Part shown: one piece after another, positions 17,088-25,349 of the stretch
Position numbering within the stretch: the first letter of the stretch is position 1
Layout of the letters: every line of letters begins with the position of its first letter
Source: an uncultured Acinetobacter sp.
GTDB lineage: Bacteria > Pseudomonadota > Gammaproteobacteria > Pseudomonadales > Moraxellaceae
Assembly (NCBI RefSeq): GCF_947624825.1
Contig: NZ_CANQLZ010000003.1
Coordinates: 1 to 64,000 of the forward strand
Length of the DNA: 64,000 nucleotides
Direction: 5' to 3'
Program-made: the position numbers and the translations under genes
Notes under the pieces: model-generated
The model's database searches: none
What the model saw: the letters and a program-made list of their open reading frames with translations, nothing else
What the model was told of the DNA's origin: nothing

Positions 17088-18472
17088 ACCTCATGCAAAT
17101 GTCTTGTATTGGCGTGTCTTAAATCTTTAAGAAACGAGGCGCGCCAAGCGTAAATATCATTCAGCTCAAGGTCTTTGATCAGGGCATGGTAACGGATCAT
17201 GCGTTCAGATAAAGGCATATCAAGTGCTTTACTTAAGGCATCTTTTAAGCTTTTAATGTCATGCGGATTAACTATTAAAGCCTGCTGCATATGTTCTGCA
17301 GCGCCAGTATGGCAAGATAAAATCAACACCCCAGGATTATTGGGATCTTGTGCTGCAATATACTCTTTGGCAACCAAATTCATGCCATCTTTCAATGAAT
17401 TGACCCAACACACGGCACTTTTTTTGTAAAGTTGCATCAGTTGATGATGAGGAATCATTTGATTGGTGACATAAATGGGTTGACCCTCTAAGCTAGATAA
17501 ATCTTGATTGATCGAGGCAATGCGCTGATTTACGCTGTTATAGAGGTGTTTGTAGGTCTCGACCTCCATCCGGCAAGGACAAGCCACCTGTATTACGGCA
17601 AAACAATCGGAAGCTTGTTGTTCTTTGATCCAAGATTCAATGGCATCTAAACGTTCTAAAATGCCTTTAGAGTAATCCACACGTTCGGCTGAGATAATCC
17701 ACGGCACATTGTGCTTGGGTATAGGGTCAAAGTAGTCTTGTAGCAACAAGTTATCGCCTTGAGCTGCCTGTTGAATTGCATAAGGATCAATCCCAATTGG
17801 ATAAGCTTGTACTAAAACGCGGCGCTGTTGATAAAAAATCGTGTTGTGTTTAATGGCAGTATTGAGCAAAGATTGGTACACCTCAATACACTCGTCTTGG
17901 TCCGCTTGCGTTTGTAGACCAATAACATCATAAGCCAATAAATCTGTGAGCAGCGTATTCGCCACATGCAATTGCTGCCAATGGTCTGTATCACTAAAGG
18001 GAATATGTAAGAAAAATCCAATGCGATTTTTTAAGCCCAATTGTCGGCACTGCTCGGCCAAACTTAAAAAATGATAGTCATGCACCCAAATGATATCGTC
18101 TTCTTGGGCGATTTCGGCAATCTTTTGGGCAAAGCGTTGATTCACTTGTTGATAGGTTTGAAATTGTGTTGGGTCTTCAACCATCAAATCCAAGCGACTA
18201 TGTAGCATTGGCCATAGAGTATTATTGGCAAAACCTGAATAGAAGTTTTGATATTCATTGTGATTCAATGGCGTGGTGACATAGGTCACTTGATCATGCT
18301 GTTGCTCTTGAAATTCCAATGGGTGCGTATCAGATACTTGTGCACCGTTCCACCCTAACCATGTTCCGCCGTGATCTTTTAGGGCATCGTTTAAAGCCAC
18401 AGCCAGCCCACCCACCGCTTGTCCAACTTGAGGTTGTGTGACCCGATTAGATACTACAATTAACTGACCCAT
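17084..18472 (-). CDS. otsA: Trehalose-6-phosphate synthase (OtsA)
   Basis: This GT20 enzyme makes trehalose 6-phosphate from UDP-glucose and glucose 6-phosphate for osmotic and desiccation tolerance. Visible family motifs are 'LIVVSNRV' at the start, 'AVGGLAVALNDAL', 'GTWLGWNG', 'IWVHDYHF', 'GFFLHIPF' and 'SAERVDYSKGI'. The track ORF has 21 extra codons overlapping otsB. The ATG at 18472 gives the normal family N-terminus and lies 2 bp after the otsB stop, with GGAAAAA upstream. Length is 462 residues. UDP-glucose can come from the galU gene further on in this window. Confidence 0.95.
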   Translation of the reverse strand: MGQLIVVSNRVTQPQVGQAVGGLAVALNDALKDHGGTWLGWNGAQVSDTHPLEFQEQQHDQVTYVTTPLNHNEYQNFYSGFANNTLWPMLHSRLDLMVEDPTQFQTYQQVNQRFAQKIAEIAQEDDIIWVHDYHFLSLAEQCRQLGLKNRIGFFLHIPFSDTDHWQQLHVANTLLTDLLAYDVIGLQTQADQDECIEVYQSLLNTAIKHNTIFYQQRRVLVQAYPIGIDPYAIQQAAQGDNLLLQDYFDPIPKHNVPWIISAERVDYSKGILERLDAIESWIKEQQASDCFAVIQVACPCRMEVETYKHLYNSVNQRIASINQDLSSLEGQPIYVTNQMIPHHQLMQLYKKSAVCWVNSLKDGMNLVAKEYIAAQDPNNPGVLILSCHTGAAEHMQQALIVNPHDIKSLKDALSKALDMPLSERMIRYHALIKDLELNDIYAWRASFLKDLRHANTRHLHEV

Positions 18473-18474
18473 TG

Positions 18475-19251
18475 TTATTTTTCCATTTTTATTTGAATTA
18501 TTTTTGCTGTAAATTGCGCTAAAAAATCTGTGCATTGTTGGATGTTGTGTACACGATAGGAGGCTTGCGTTTCACCTTGTCCCACTTTAATGCTGCTTCC
18601 ACCAAGTGAGTTGACCATTGCAAAGCCATCTTCATCGGTTACATCATCGCCAATAAAGATAGGATGAGCGTGTTGAAGTGCTAAAGCATGTTGTATACGT
18701 TGTATCGCATGTCCTTTGTTGGCCGCTTTAGGGGCAATTTCCCAGACATATTGTCCTTTTTTTAAATAAAAATCAGGAAAACCGTGCACAAGTTTCTGTG
18801 CAATTTGTTCTACACAATGCGCTGATTGCGGATATTCACGGTAATGTAGGGCAATAGCGTAATCTTTATATTCTAGACGCAATGCCATTCCTTTACAGGC
18901 TTGAGTAACACGCTGTTGTAAATCTTGAATAACAGCAAGGTCTAAATTTGGAGCCTCTCTTTTTTGATTTAAATAAATATCTAGACCATGGCTTGCGGCA
19001 ATATCTAATTTCAACCCTTGCGCAAGTTTTTGCGCTTCTGTTAAACAGCGACCCGTGAGCAAAATTACTGGAATGTCTAAGGTAATTAAGCCATTTAAAA
19101 GCTCTAAGGTGTGTGACGGAATAAAGCTATCTTTAGGATCAAGCTGAAATTCAGCTAAAGTGCCATCGATATCTAAATAGAGCACGTAGTGCACCTGTTT
19201 TGACAGAGTATCTAAAAAATTTGAGACAGCCTGACAGGGGCTTTGCATCAT
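18475..19251 (-). CDS. otsB: Trehalose-6-phosphate phosphatase (OtsB)
   Basis: This HAD-superfamily phosphatase releases trehalose from trehalose 6-phosphate. The nucleophile motif is 'LYLDIDGTLAEF', followed by 'ILLTGR' and the metal-binding 'IFIGDDVTDEDGF'. At 258 residues it is typical of bacterial OtsB. It is the first gene of the otsBA pair. Its promoter must lie in the 19252-19450 region, which it shares with the divergent guanidine operon. Confidence 0.94.
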   Translation of the reverse strand: MMQSPCQAVSNFLDTLSKQVHYVLYLDIDGTLAEFQLDPKDSFIPSHTLELLNGLITLDIPVILLTGRCLTEAQKLAQGLKLDIAASHGLDIYLNQKREAPNLDLAVIQDLQQRVTQACKGMALRLEYKDYAIALHYREYPQSAHCVEQIAQKLVHGFPDFYLKKGQYVWEIAPKAANKGHAIQRIQHALALQHAHPIFIGDDVTDEDGFAMVNSLGGSSIKVGQGETQASYRVHNIQQCTDFLAQFTAKIIQIKMEK

Positions 19252-19367
19252 AAAGACAGGTCTTATTATTAAAAAATAGAAATCTTGTTATAACAGTACT
19301 TAAGGCAACTGCGCTGCTTAAATTACAAAGCGCTAACATGCGGACTATTGACGCTTACATGTGTCTT

Positions 19368-19390
19368 TTTTGGCGCATGCTGCGCCAAAA
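19368..19390. promoter_or_regulatory. Perfect 10-bp inverted repeat between otsB and the guanidine operon
   Basis: TTTTGGCGCA-TGC-TGCGCCAAAA is a perfect dyad 68 bp upstream of the sigma-54 promoter, in the position expected for an enhancer-binding activator. It has no U-run on either side, so it is not a terminator. It could equally control otsB. Its half-site is one base from the NtrC half-site TGCACCA, but the half-sites face outward, unlike NtrC operators. Confidence 0.55.
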
Positions 19391-19457
19391 TTGAACAAAA
19401 TATTTTTGAATTTGTGGTTTTTTAGTGTGATAAAAACAAAAAAAAGTAATACCAAAT

Positions 19458-19473
19458 TGGCACAGCCTTTGCA
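19458..19473 (+). promoter_or_regulatory. Sigma-54 (-24/-12) promoter of the guanidine operon
   Basis: TGGCACAGCCTTTGCA matches the RpoN consensus TGGCAC-N5-TTGCA at every consensus position. Transcription would start near 19485, just before the riboswitch. This implies activation by a nitrogen-responsive enhancer-binding protein such as NtrC (inference). Confidence 0.85.
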
Positions 19474-19493
19474 TCTACTCATACCATCATAAA

Positions 19494-19603
19494 GTGATCT
19501 AGGGTTCCGATTTATGTGAAATATCATAAAGGTCCGAGACCGAGAGTTCACGGCTTAAGTTTAAAGCTCAAGCTACACGGAGGGATAAAAGCCCGGGAGG
19601 TAA
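19494..19603 (+). promoter_or_regulatory. Guanidine-I (ykkC) riboswitch
   Basis: The conserved blocks of the class are present in order: CTAGGGTTCCG, GGTCCGAGACCGAGAG, an ACGG segment, CACGGAGGGATAAAAGCC and CCGGGAGG. The class binds guanidinium and turns genes on. It lies between the sigma-54 start site and the first carboxyguanidine deiminase gene, leaving about 25 nt before the start codon. No classical U-run terminator is obvious after it, so control may be on translation or on a short alternative hairpin. Confidence 0.93.
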
Positions 19604-19628
19604 ACCGTTAACAAATTGGGGCAGATGC

Positions 19629-20366
19629 ATGAGCACAATAAACTATCACGAAGATCACGTCCTCTGGACTGAACATTTACCGGGTGGACATCACTGGTCA
19701 GCACGTATTCAGCGTGGCGCAGTACTACAACTCAAGTCCTTAGGTCAAAATGCCAATGTGGCGCTGTACTGTGTAAACAGTGAAGATAAATTCGAACGCT
19801 ACAACATGCCAGACAGCTTAAAAGGGCAACATACGGCATTTTTAAGTACAGGGCATATCCTTGCATCTGATCTTGGTCGAGCGATGGTTTCCATTGTCAA
19901 AGATGACCACGGTTGGAATGATGCATTCTGCGCACCAAGCACCGTACAACAAATCGAAAAACAATTTGGCACGCAAACCTTCCAAGATGCGCGTAATGAC
20001 ATGTACAGAAGTGGCAAAGACTCTTTACTGCTTGAGATGACCAAATTTGGCTTATCTGCAACGGATTTAAGCAGCACTTTAAATCTCTTTTCTAAAGTCC
20101 AACCAAATGACAATGGCAACTTGAGCTATGTGGTCTCTGACAATACCGATCAAGTGATTGAATTACGCTTTGAAATGGATTGCTTGGTGTTTTTATCATC
20201 TGCACCACATGCCTTAGATAACAGCACGGAATATGCACCTGCCGAAGTTCAGCTTTCACTGTTTAAAGCATTACCTTTATTTGATTACGATGTATGTCGT
20301 GATTCATGCCCGCAAAATCAGCGTGCATTCCAAAACAATAATCGCTACTACGCATTAAGCGCTTAA
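19629..20366 (+). CDS. cgdA: Carboxyguanidine deiminase subunit (UAAP1-like, DUF1989)
   Basis: This is one of the two DUF1989 proteins long called urea carboxylase-associated. The pair is now known to deiminate carboxyguanidine, the product of guanidine carboxylase, to allophanate and ammonia. It has 245 residues and opens with 'EDHVLWTEHLPGGHHWSARI'. A Cys-rich tail ('YDVCRDSCPQNQRA') is present. It is the first gene after the guanidine riboswitch, and GGGGCAG lies before the ATG. The next DUF1989 gene follows at once. I assigned the A/B letters by gene order only, so they may be reversed relative to published names. Confidence 0.85.
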   Translation: MSTINYHEDHVLWTEHLPGGHHWSARIQRGAVLQLKSLGQNANVALYCVNSEDKFERYNMPDSLKGQHTAFLSTGHILASDLGRAMVSIVKDDHGWNDAFCAPSTVQQIEKQFGTQTFQDARNDMYRSGKDSLLLEMTKFGLSATDLSSTLNLFSKVQPNDNGNLSYVVSDNTDQVIELRFEMDCLVFLSSAPHALDNSTEYAPAEVQLSLFKALPLFDYDVCRDSCPQNQRAFQNNNRYYALSA

Positions 20367-20381
20367 TTGGGGGGAATGATC

Positions 20382-21035
20382 ATGACAGCACTTGTTAAAT
20401 TAGAAAAATCGGTTTTAAGCGAAGTCTGTCCTGCTGGTGAAGCATGGATGTGCGAAGTCAAAAAAGGGCAGTATTTCCGTATTGTAGACTTAGAGGGCAA
20501 CCAAGCGGTTGATACGCTCTTTATCTCGGCACATAACCCTGAAGAGCGTTATAGCGCAACTGATACATTGGCAATCAATCAGCAGATTTATTTAGAAAAA
20601 GGCACAGCTTTATACACCAATTTTGGCAATAAAATTGCCACCATTCATGATGACAATTGTGGTCATCATGACACTTTAGGTGGTGCATGTTCATGTGAGA
20701 GCAACACCGTTCGTTATTCACATGACAAATTTCCAATGCACAGTTGTCGTAACAATTTCATGATTGCACTGTCACAACATCCAATTGCGAAAAAGCACGG
20801 TCTAAACGTGCGTCACATTGGTCCAAACATTAACTTCTTTATGAATGTGCCAGTTACAAGTGAAGGACATTTAAAGTTTGATGATGGTATTTCTGCACCA
20901 GGTAAATATGTGGAAATTAAAGCCGAGATGGATTTGATTGTGTTGATCTCCAACTGCCCACAGCTGAATAACCCATGTAATGCCTATAACCCAACTAAAA
21001 TTCAATTGATCATCCGTGAAGGCGAGGACGCATAA
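20382..21035 (+). CDS. cgdB: Carboxyguanidine deiminase subunit (UAAP2-like, DUF1989)
   Basis: This is the second DUF1989 subunit, probably forming a hetero-oligomer with the product of the preceding gene. Likely metal ligands are in 'DDNCGHHDTLGGACSCES', with 'MHSCRNNF' further on. The end of the domain is 'MDLIVLISNCPQLNNPC'. The track ORF starts at a TTG. GGGGGGA sits 7 nt before the ATG at 20382, which I take as the start and which gives 217 residues. It ends 1 bp before the carboxylase start, so translation is coupled. Confidence 0.86.
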   Translation: MTALVKLEKSVLSEVCPAGEAWMCEVKKGQYFRIVDLEGNQAVDTLFISAHNPEERYSATDTLAINQQIYLEKGTALYTNFGNKIATIHDDNCGHHDTLGGACSCESNTVRYSHDKFPMHSCRNNFMIALSQHPIAKKHGLNVRHIGPNINFFMNVPVTSEGHLKFDDGISAPGKYVEIKAEMDLIVLISNCPQLNNPCNAYNPTKIQLIIREGEDA

Positions 21036-21036
21036 C

Positions 21037-24000
21037 ATGTTCAATAAAGTATTAATCGCCAACCGTGGTGCAATTGCGTGTCGTGTTATTCGTACATTAA
21101 AAAAATTAGGTATCCAATCGGTTGCGGTGTATTCAGAAGCCGATCGTGATTCACTCCATGTGACTTTGGCCGATGAAGCGGTGTATATCGGTGAAGCACC
21201 AGCCAGTCAAAGCTATTTAAATGTCGATAAAATTTTAGAAGTGGCCAAACAAACCGGTGCGCAAGCGATCCATCCGGGTTATGGCTTCTTGTCTGAAAAT
21301 GCTGAATTCTGCGACTTGTGTGAATCACAGGGTATTGCTTTTATTGGGCCAAATTCAACACAAATGCGAGAGTTTGGCTTAAAGCACACGGCACGTGAAC
21401 TTGCGATTCAAGCCAATGTACCGTTACTTCCGGGTAGTCAGCTCTTAGCCGATGAAGTTGAAGCACTGTTTGAGGCCAATCGTATTGGCTATCCTGTGAT
21501 GCTGAAAAGTACGGCCGGTGGTGGTGGTATTGGAATGCGTTTGGTTTGGAACGAAACAGAGCTGAAAGATGCATACACAACGGTGTCTTATTTAGCGCAA
21601 GCCAACTTTAAAGATGCAGGTTTGTACCTCGAGAAATTCGTGGAAAATGCCCGTCACATCGAAGTGCAAGTTTTTGGTGATGGCCAAGGTCAAGTGATTG
21701 CACTGGGTGAGCGTGATTGTTCGGTACAACGTCGTAACCAAAAAGTGATTGAGGAAACCCCAGCACCGCATATCAATGATACGCAACGTGCTTATATCCA
21801 AAATGTTGCCATTCAACTGATGCAGTCGGTGAATTACCGTTCTGCCGGTACGGTTGAATTCGTGATGGATACCGACACACAAGAATTCTATTTCTTGGAA
21901 GTGAACACCCGTCTACAAGTCGAACATGGCGTGACCGAGCAAGTCTTTGGTGTGGATTTGGTGGAATGGATGGTGACATTGGCTAGCGGTGATTGGACTG
22001 CACCAATTGAAAAACTCGAATCCAAAGGTCATTCGATTCAAGTGCGTTTATACGCTGAAGATCCAATTAAAAACTTCCAACCGAGTGCAGGCTTACTGAC
22101 ACATGTTGAGTTTGATGCCAATGCCCGTACTGAAACATGGGTAGAAACAGGCTCAAATGTATCGTCATTCTATGACCCGATGATTGCTAAAATTATTGTG
22201 ACAGCAAACGATCGTGCTTCTGCCATTCAAGCCATGACGGATACTTTGGCGAAAACCTCAGTTGCAGGGATTGAAACCAATCTTGAATATCTACAAAACA
22301 TCGTGGATGGTGAAGTGTTTAAAGCAGGGACACAAACCACACGTTTCCTAAATACTTTTGAGTGGAAAACCCAAAAGGTTGAAGTTTTACAAGCCGGTAT
22401 TCAAACTGCTGTGCAAGACGTCACAGGTCGTTTGGGCTACTGGGATGTCGGTGTGCCACCATCAGGTGCGATTGATCCATTGTCTTTAAATGTCGCAAAC
22501 CAGTTACTTGGCAATGCCTATAACACTGCAGGGCTCGAATGTACGCTACAAGGTCCAACATTAAAATTCCATTGTGACAGCCAAATCGTGCTTGCCGGTG
22601 GCGATATGCTATCGACTTTGGATGGTGAAACTGTACCGATGTGGCAGACCGTGAATGTGCGTAAAGGTCAGGTGCTAAAATGTGGCAAAATCGCGACAGG
22701 TTGCCGTACCTATATTGGTATTAAAAGCGGTTTGAATGTGCCTGAATATCTCGGCTCACAAGCGACCTTTACCTTAGGTCAGTTTGGTGGTCATGCAGGG
22801 CGCAACTTATTGATTGGCGATATGCTTCCAATTACTGCATTTAGCTCCGATGAAGTGAAAACGCTTGCACCTGAACAAGTACCGTCATTTAGCCATGAAT
22901 GGGAAATTGCGGTGATGTACGGCCCACATGGTGCGCCTGATTTCTTTACCAAAAATGATATTGATACTTTCTTTGCCAATAGCTTTGAGATTCACTTTAA
23001 CTCAAGCCGTACTGGTATTCGTTTAATCGGGCCAAAACCTGAATGGGCACGTATCGACGGCGGTGAAGCAGGTCTGCATCCATCCAATATTCACGACAAT
23101 GCCTATGCCATTGGTGCGATTGACTTCACCGGTGATATGCCGATTATTCTTGGTCCAGATGGTCCAAGTTTGGGTGGCTTTGTCTGTCCTGCAGTGGTGA
23201 TTCACTCTGAACTGTGGAAGTTGGGTCAATTGAAAGCCGGTGACAAAGTTAAATTTGTGCCTGTGAGCTACACCCAAGCCAAAGTGCTCAATGAAAAATA
23301 TCATGCGCAACTAGAAGCATCAGATACACAAACTGTGGCATTTGATGAGTCGTTCTATCCTGAACTTGCAACCTTAAAAAATGCCGTGTTGCATGTATTA
23401 AAAGGTGAAAATGGTGCGCCTGATGTGGTGTACCGTCCTGCTGGCAACAACTACATGTTGGTGGAATATGGAGAGTTGGTGCTTGATCTAAACTTACGTT
23501 TCCGTATTCATGCACTGATGCAATGGGTTCAAAAGCAAAATATTCAGGGCATTATCGACCTAACACCGGGTATTCGTTCTCTACAAATTCATTTTGATTC
23601 GATCAAGCTCGATCAATTGGATTTACTGCGCTTATTGCAAGTCGCTGAAGCTGAACTGCCTGATGTGACGCAAATGCAAGTGCCATCTCGTACTGTGTAT
23701 TTGCCACTCGCTTGGGAAGATTCACAAACCCAATTGGCAACCGAACGTTATATGCAAACTGTGCGAAGCGACGCACCATGGTGTCCTGATAATATTGAAT
23801 TTATCCGTCGTATTAATGGCTTAAAAGATAAGCAAGCCGTGAAAGACGTGGTGTATGACGCACGTTATTTGGTTATGGGTTTGGGCGATGTTTATCTCGG
23901 TGCGCCTGTCGCAACCCCACTTGATCCACGTCAGCGTTTAGTCACCACCAAATATAACCCTGCACGTACATGGACACCTGAGAATGCCGTGGGTATTGGT

Positions 24001-24642
24001 GGTGCATATATGTGTGTCTATGGTATGGAAGGTCCGTGCGGTTATCAGTTTGTGGGTCGTACTACGCAAATGTGGTCACGTTACCGCAAAAATGCTGACT
24101 TTGAGCAAGGCAAACCGTGGTTATTGCGCTTCTTTGACCAAATTAAGTTTTATGAAGTCTCTGAAACTGAACTCATGCACATGCGTGAGGATTTTAAAGC
24201 AGGTCGCTTAAAACTGCGTATTGAAGAAGGCGTGTTGAACTTAAAAGAGTACAACCACTTCTTAACTGAAAACCAAGCATCGATTTCTGCATTTAAATCT
24301 GTGCAACAAGCCAACTTTGATGCAGAACGTCGTCGCTGGCATGAGGCAGGACTTGCAGAATATGTGTCTGAAAGCTTAGATGCTTTAGATGATGGGGAAG
24401 GGATTGAAGTACCTGAAGGTGGTTGTGCAGTAGAATCGCATATGCCGGGTTCAATTTGGAAAATTGAATGTCAGTCAGGGGATATTGTGGAAGAAGGTAC
24501 AACTTTGGCAGTCATTGAAGCAATGAAAATTGAGATTCCCATTCTTGCGCCTGAACGTATGAAAGTTGAAGCGATTACCATTGAAAAAGGGCAAACCGTG
24601 AAAACAGGTCAGATATTGTTTACCTTGGCGCCAGTGGCCTAA
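21037..24642 (+). CDS. Guanidine carboxylase (urea carboxylase family), paralogue 2
   Basis: This biotin-dependent carboxylase is homologous over its whole length to the enzyme at 2503. It has a biotin carboxylase domain ('STAGGGGIGMRL'), KipA/KipI-like carboxyltransferase domains ('VGVPPSGAIDPLSLNVANQL') and a biotinyl domain with 'IEAMKIEIP'. It sits directly behind the guanidine riboswitch and the cgdAB genes. Family members in this setting prefer guanidine to urea. In the carboxyltransferase it has 'GAIDFTGD' where paralogue 1 has Asn, and an acidic residue would suit the guanidinium cation. The start at 21037 follows the cgdB stop. The first seven codons of the track ORF belong to cgdB in another frame. 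Confidence 0.9.
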   Translation: MFNKVLIANRGAIACRVIRTLKKLGIQSVAVYSEADRDSLHVTLADEAVYIGEAPASQSYLNVDKILEVAKQTGAQAIHPGYGFLSENAEFCDLCESQGIAFIGPNSTQMREFGLKHTARELAIQANVPLLPGSQLLADEVEALFEANRIGYPVMLKSTAGGGGIGMRLVWNETELKDAYTTVSYLAQANFKDAGLYLEKFVENARHIEVQVFGDGQGQVIALGERDCSVQRRNQKVIEETPAPHINDTQRAYIQNVAIQLMQSVNYRSAGTVEFVMDTDTQEFYFLEVNTRLQVEHGVTEQVFGVDLVEWMVTLASGDWTAPIEKLESKGHSIQVRLYAEDPIKNFQPSAGLLTHVEFDANARTETWVETGSNVSSFYDPMIAKIIVTANDRASAIQAMTDTLAKTSVAGIETNLEYLQNIVDGEVFKAGTQTTRFLNTFEWKTQKVEVLQAGIQTAVQDVTGRLGYWDVGVPPSGAIDPLSLNVANQLLGNAYNTAGLECTLQGPTLKFHCDSQIVLAGGDMLSTLDGETVPMWQTVNVRKGQVLKCGKIATGCRTYIGIKSGLNVPEYLGSQATFTLGQFGGHAGRNLLIGDMLPITAFSSDEVKTLAPEQVPSFSHEWEIAVMYGPHGAPDFFTKNDIDTFFANSFEIHFNSSRTGIRLIGPKPEWARIDGGEAGLHPSNIHDNAYAIGAIDFTGDMPIILGPDGPSLGGFVCPAVVIHSELWKLGQLKAGDKVKFVPVSYTQAKVLNEKYHAQLEASDTQTVAFDESFYPELATLKNAVLHVLKGENGAPDVVYRPAGNNYMLVEYGELVLDLNLRFRIHALMQWVQKQNIQGIIDLTPGIRSLQIHFDSIKLDQLDLLRLLQVAEAELPDVTQMQVPSRTVYLPLAWEDSQTQLATERYMQTVRSDAPWCPDNIEFIRRINGLKDKQAVKDVVYDARYLVMGLGDVYLGAPVATPLDPRQRLVTTKYNPARTWTPENAVGIGGAYMCVYGMEGPCGYQFVGRTTQMWSRYRKNADFEQGKPWLLRFFDQIKFYEVSETELMHMREDFKAGRLKLRIEEGVLNLKEYNHFLTENQASISAFKSVQQANFDAERRRWHEAGLAEYVSESLDALDDGEGIEVPEGGCAVESHMPGSIWKIECQSGDIVEEGTTLAVIEAMKIEIPILAPERMKVEAITIEKGQTVKTGQILFTLAPVA

Positions 24643-24651
24643 AACACAATA

Positions 24652-24678
24652 AAAAAAGACCGCTTTGGCGGTCTTTTT
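24652..24678 (+). terminator. Terminator of the guanidine operon
   Basis: GACCGC-TTTG-GCGGTC with A-rich and TTTTT flanks forms a strong hairpin 10 bp after the carboxylase stop. The A-run before it could also make it act on reverse transcripts. Confidence 0.9.
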
Positions 24679-24679
24679 C

Positions 24680-25349
24680 ATAGCCATGCTATATGTCACA
24701 ATCTTTTCAAGTTAAAACCATATTAAGTATATGGGTATCCAATAAATCACATAAATTTTCAATTCAATTAGTATTTGAGTCGTATTCATGTCTTATGATG
24801 ATGCTCTTTAAAGCACCATACTTGATCAAGGTCTAGAAACATCTCTTGGATCAGTGTGGACTCAATTGTCATAGAGGTTATTACGTCATCAAGTGTTTTA
24901 AATGCCATACCAAACAAGTATTGCCTGCCTCACAAAGGATCTATTTTAAAATAAGTATGCATGATTTACTCTTTTTTATATTTAGCTCTTCGTTCAAAGC
25001 GTATTGTAGCCAATATAGTGTTTACATCGAAACTGAGTATTAGCACTTTTATTTTAAGCATTTTTAAAAAATCAGCCATAAAGCATGTGTATAAACATGA
25101 ATAGCGATTTGAATCATGATATTGAAAAATATGAACGCAAATGATTTAAGGTGAATCTAGCAACACCTTAACCTATATGACCAACAAAACATAAAAGCTC
25201 TGTTTGTAAGTGTACGCCTCAAATTTGATCTAAAAAAAAGTAACAAAGGATGTGTGCTTACACAATCTCACCTCAATAGACTCAATTCGGCGCGTCAAGT
25301 ACGGTAATAAAAGTTAAAATACAGCCTTCAGGGTAAGAGCAAAGCAGCA
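24680..25349. other. Non-coding stretch before the lipase-like gene
   Basis: About 670 bp with no supported gene. The 65-codon frame at 24846 lacks a ribosome binding site and family features. A short TGTGT-gctt-ACACA dyad lies near 25249, and the sequence around it could hold the promoter of the next gene. Confidence 0.5.

Noticed and set aside
19368-19390. Dyad as a classical NtrC operator or a terminator
   Set aside because: The half-sites face away from each other compared with the NtrC site, and there is no U-run on either strand.
19345-19551. 68-residue reverse ORF
   Set aside because: It is a shadow of the sigma-54 promoter and the guanidine riboswitch and has no family features.
24846-25043. 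65-residue ORF in the gap before the lipase-like gene
   Set aside because: There is no ribosome binding site, an unusual composition and no motif.
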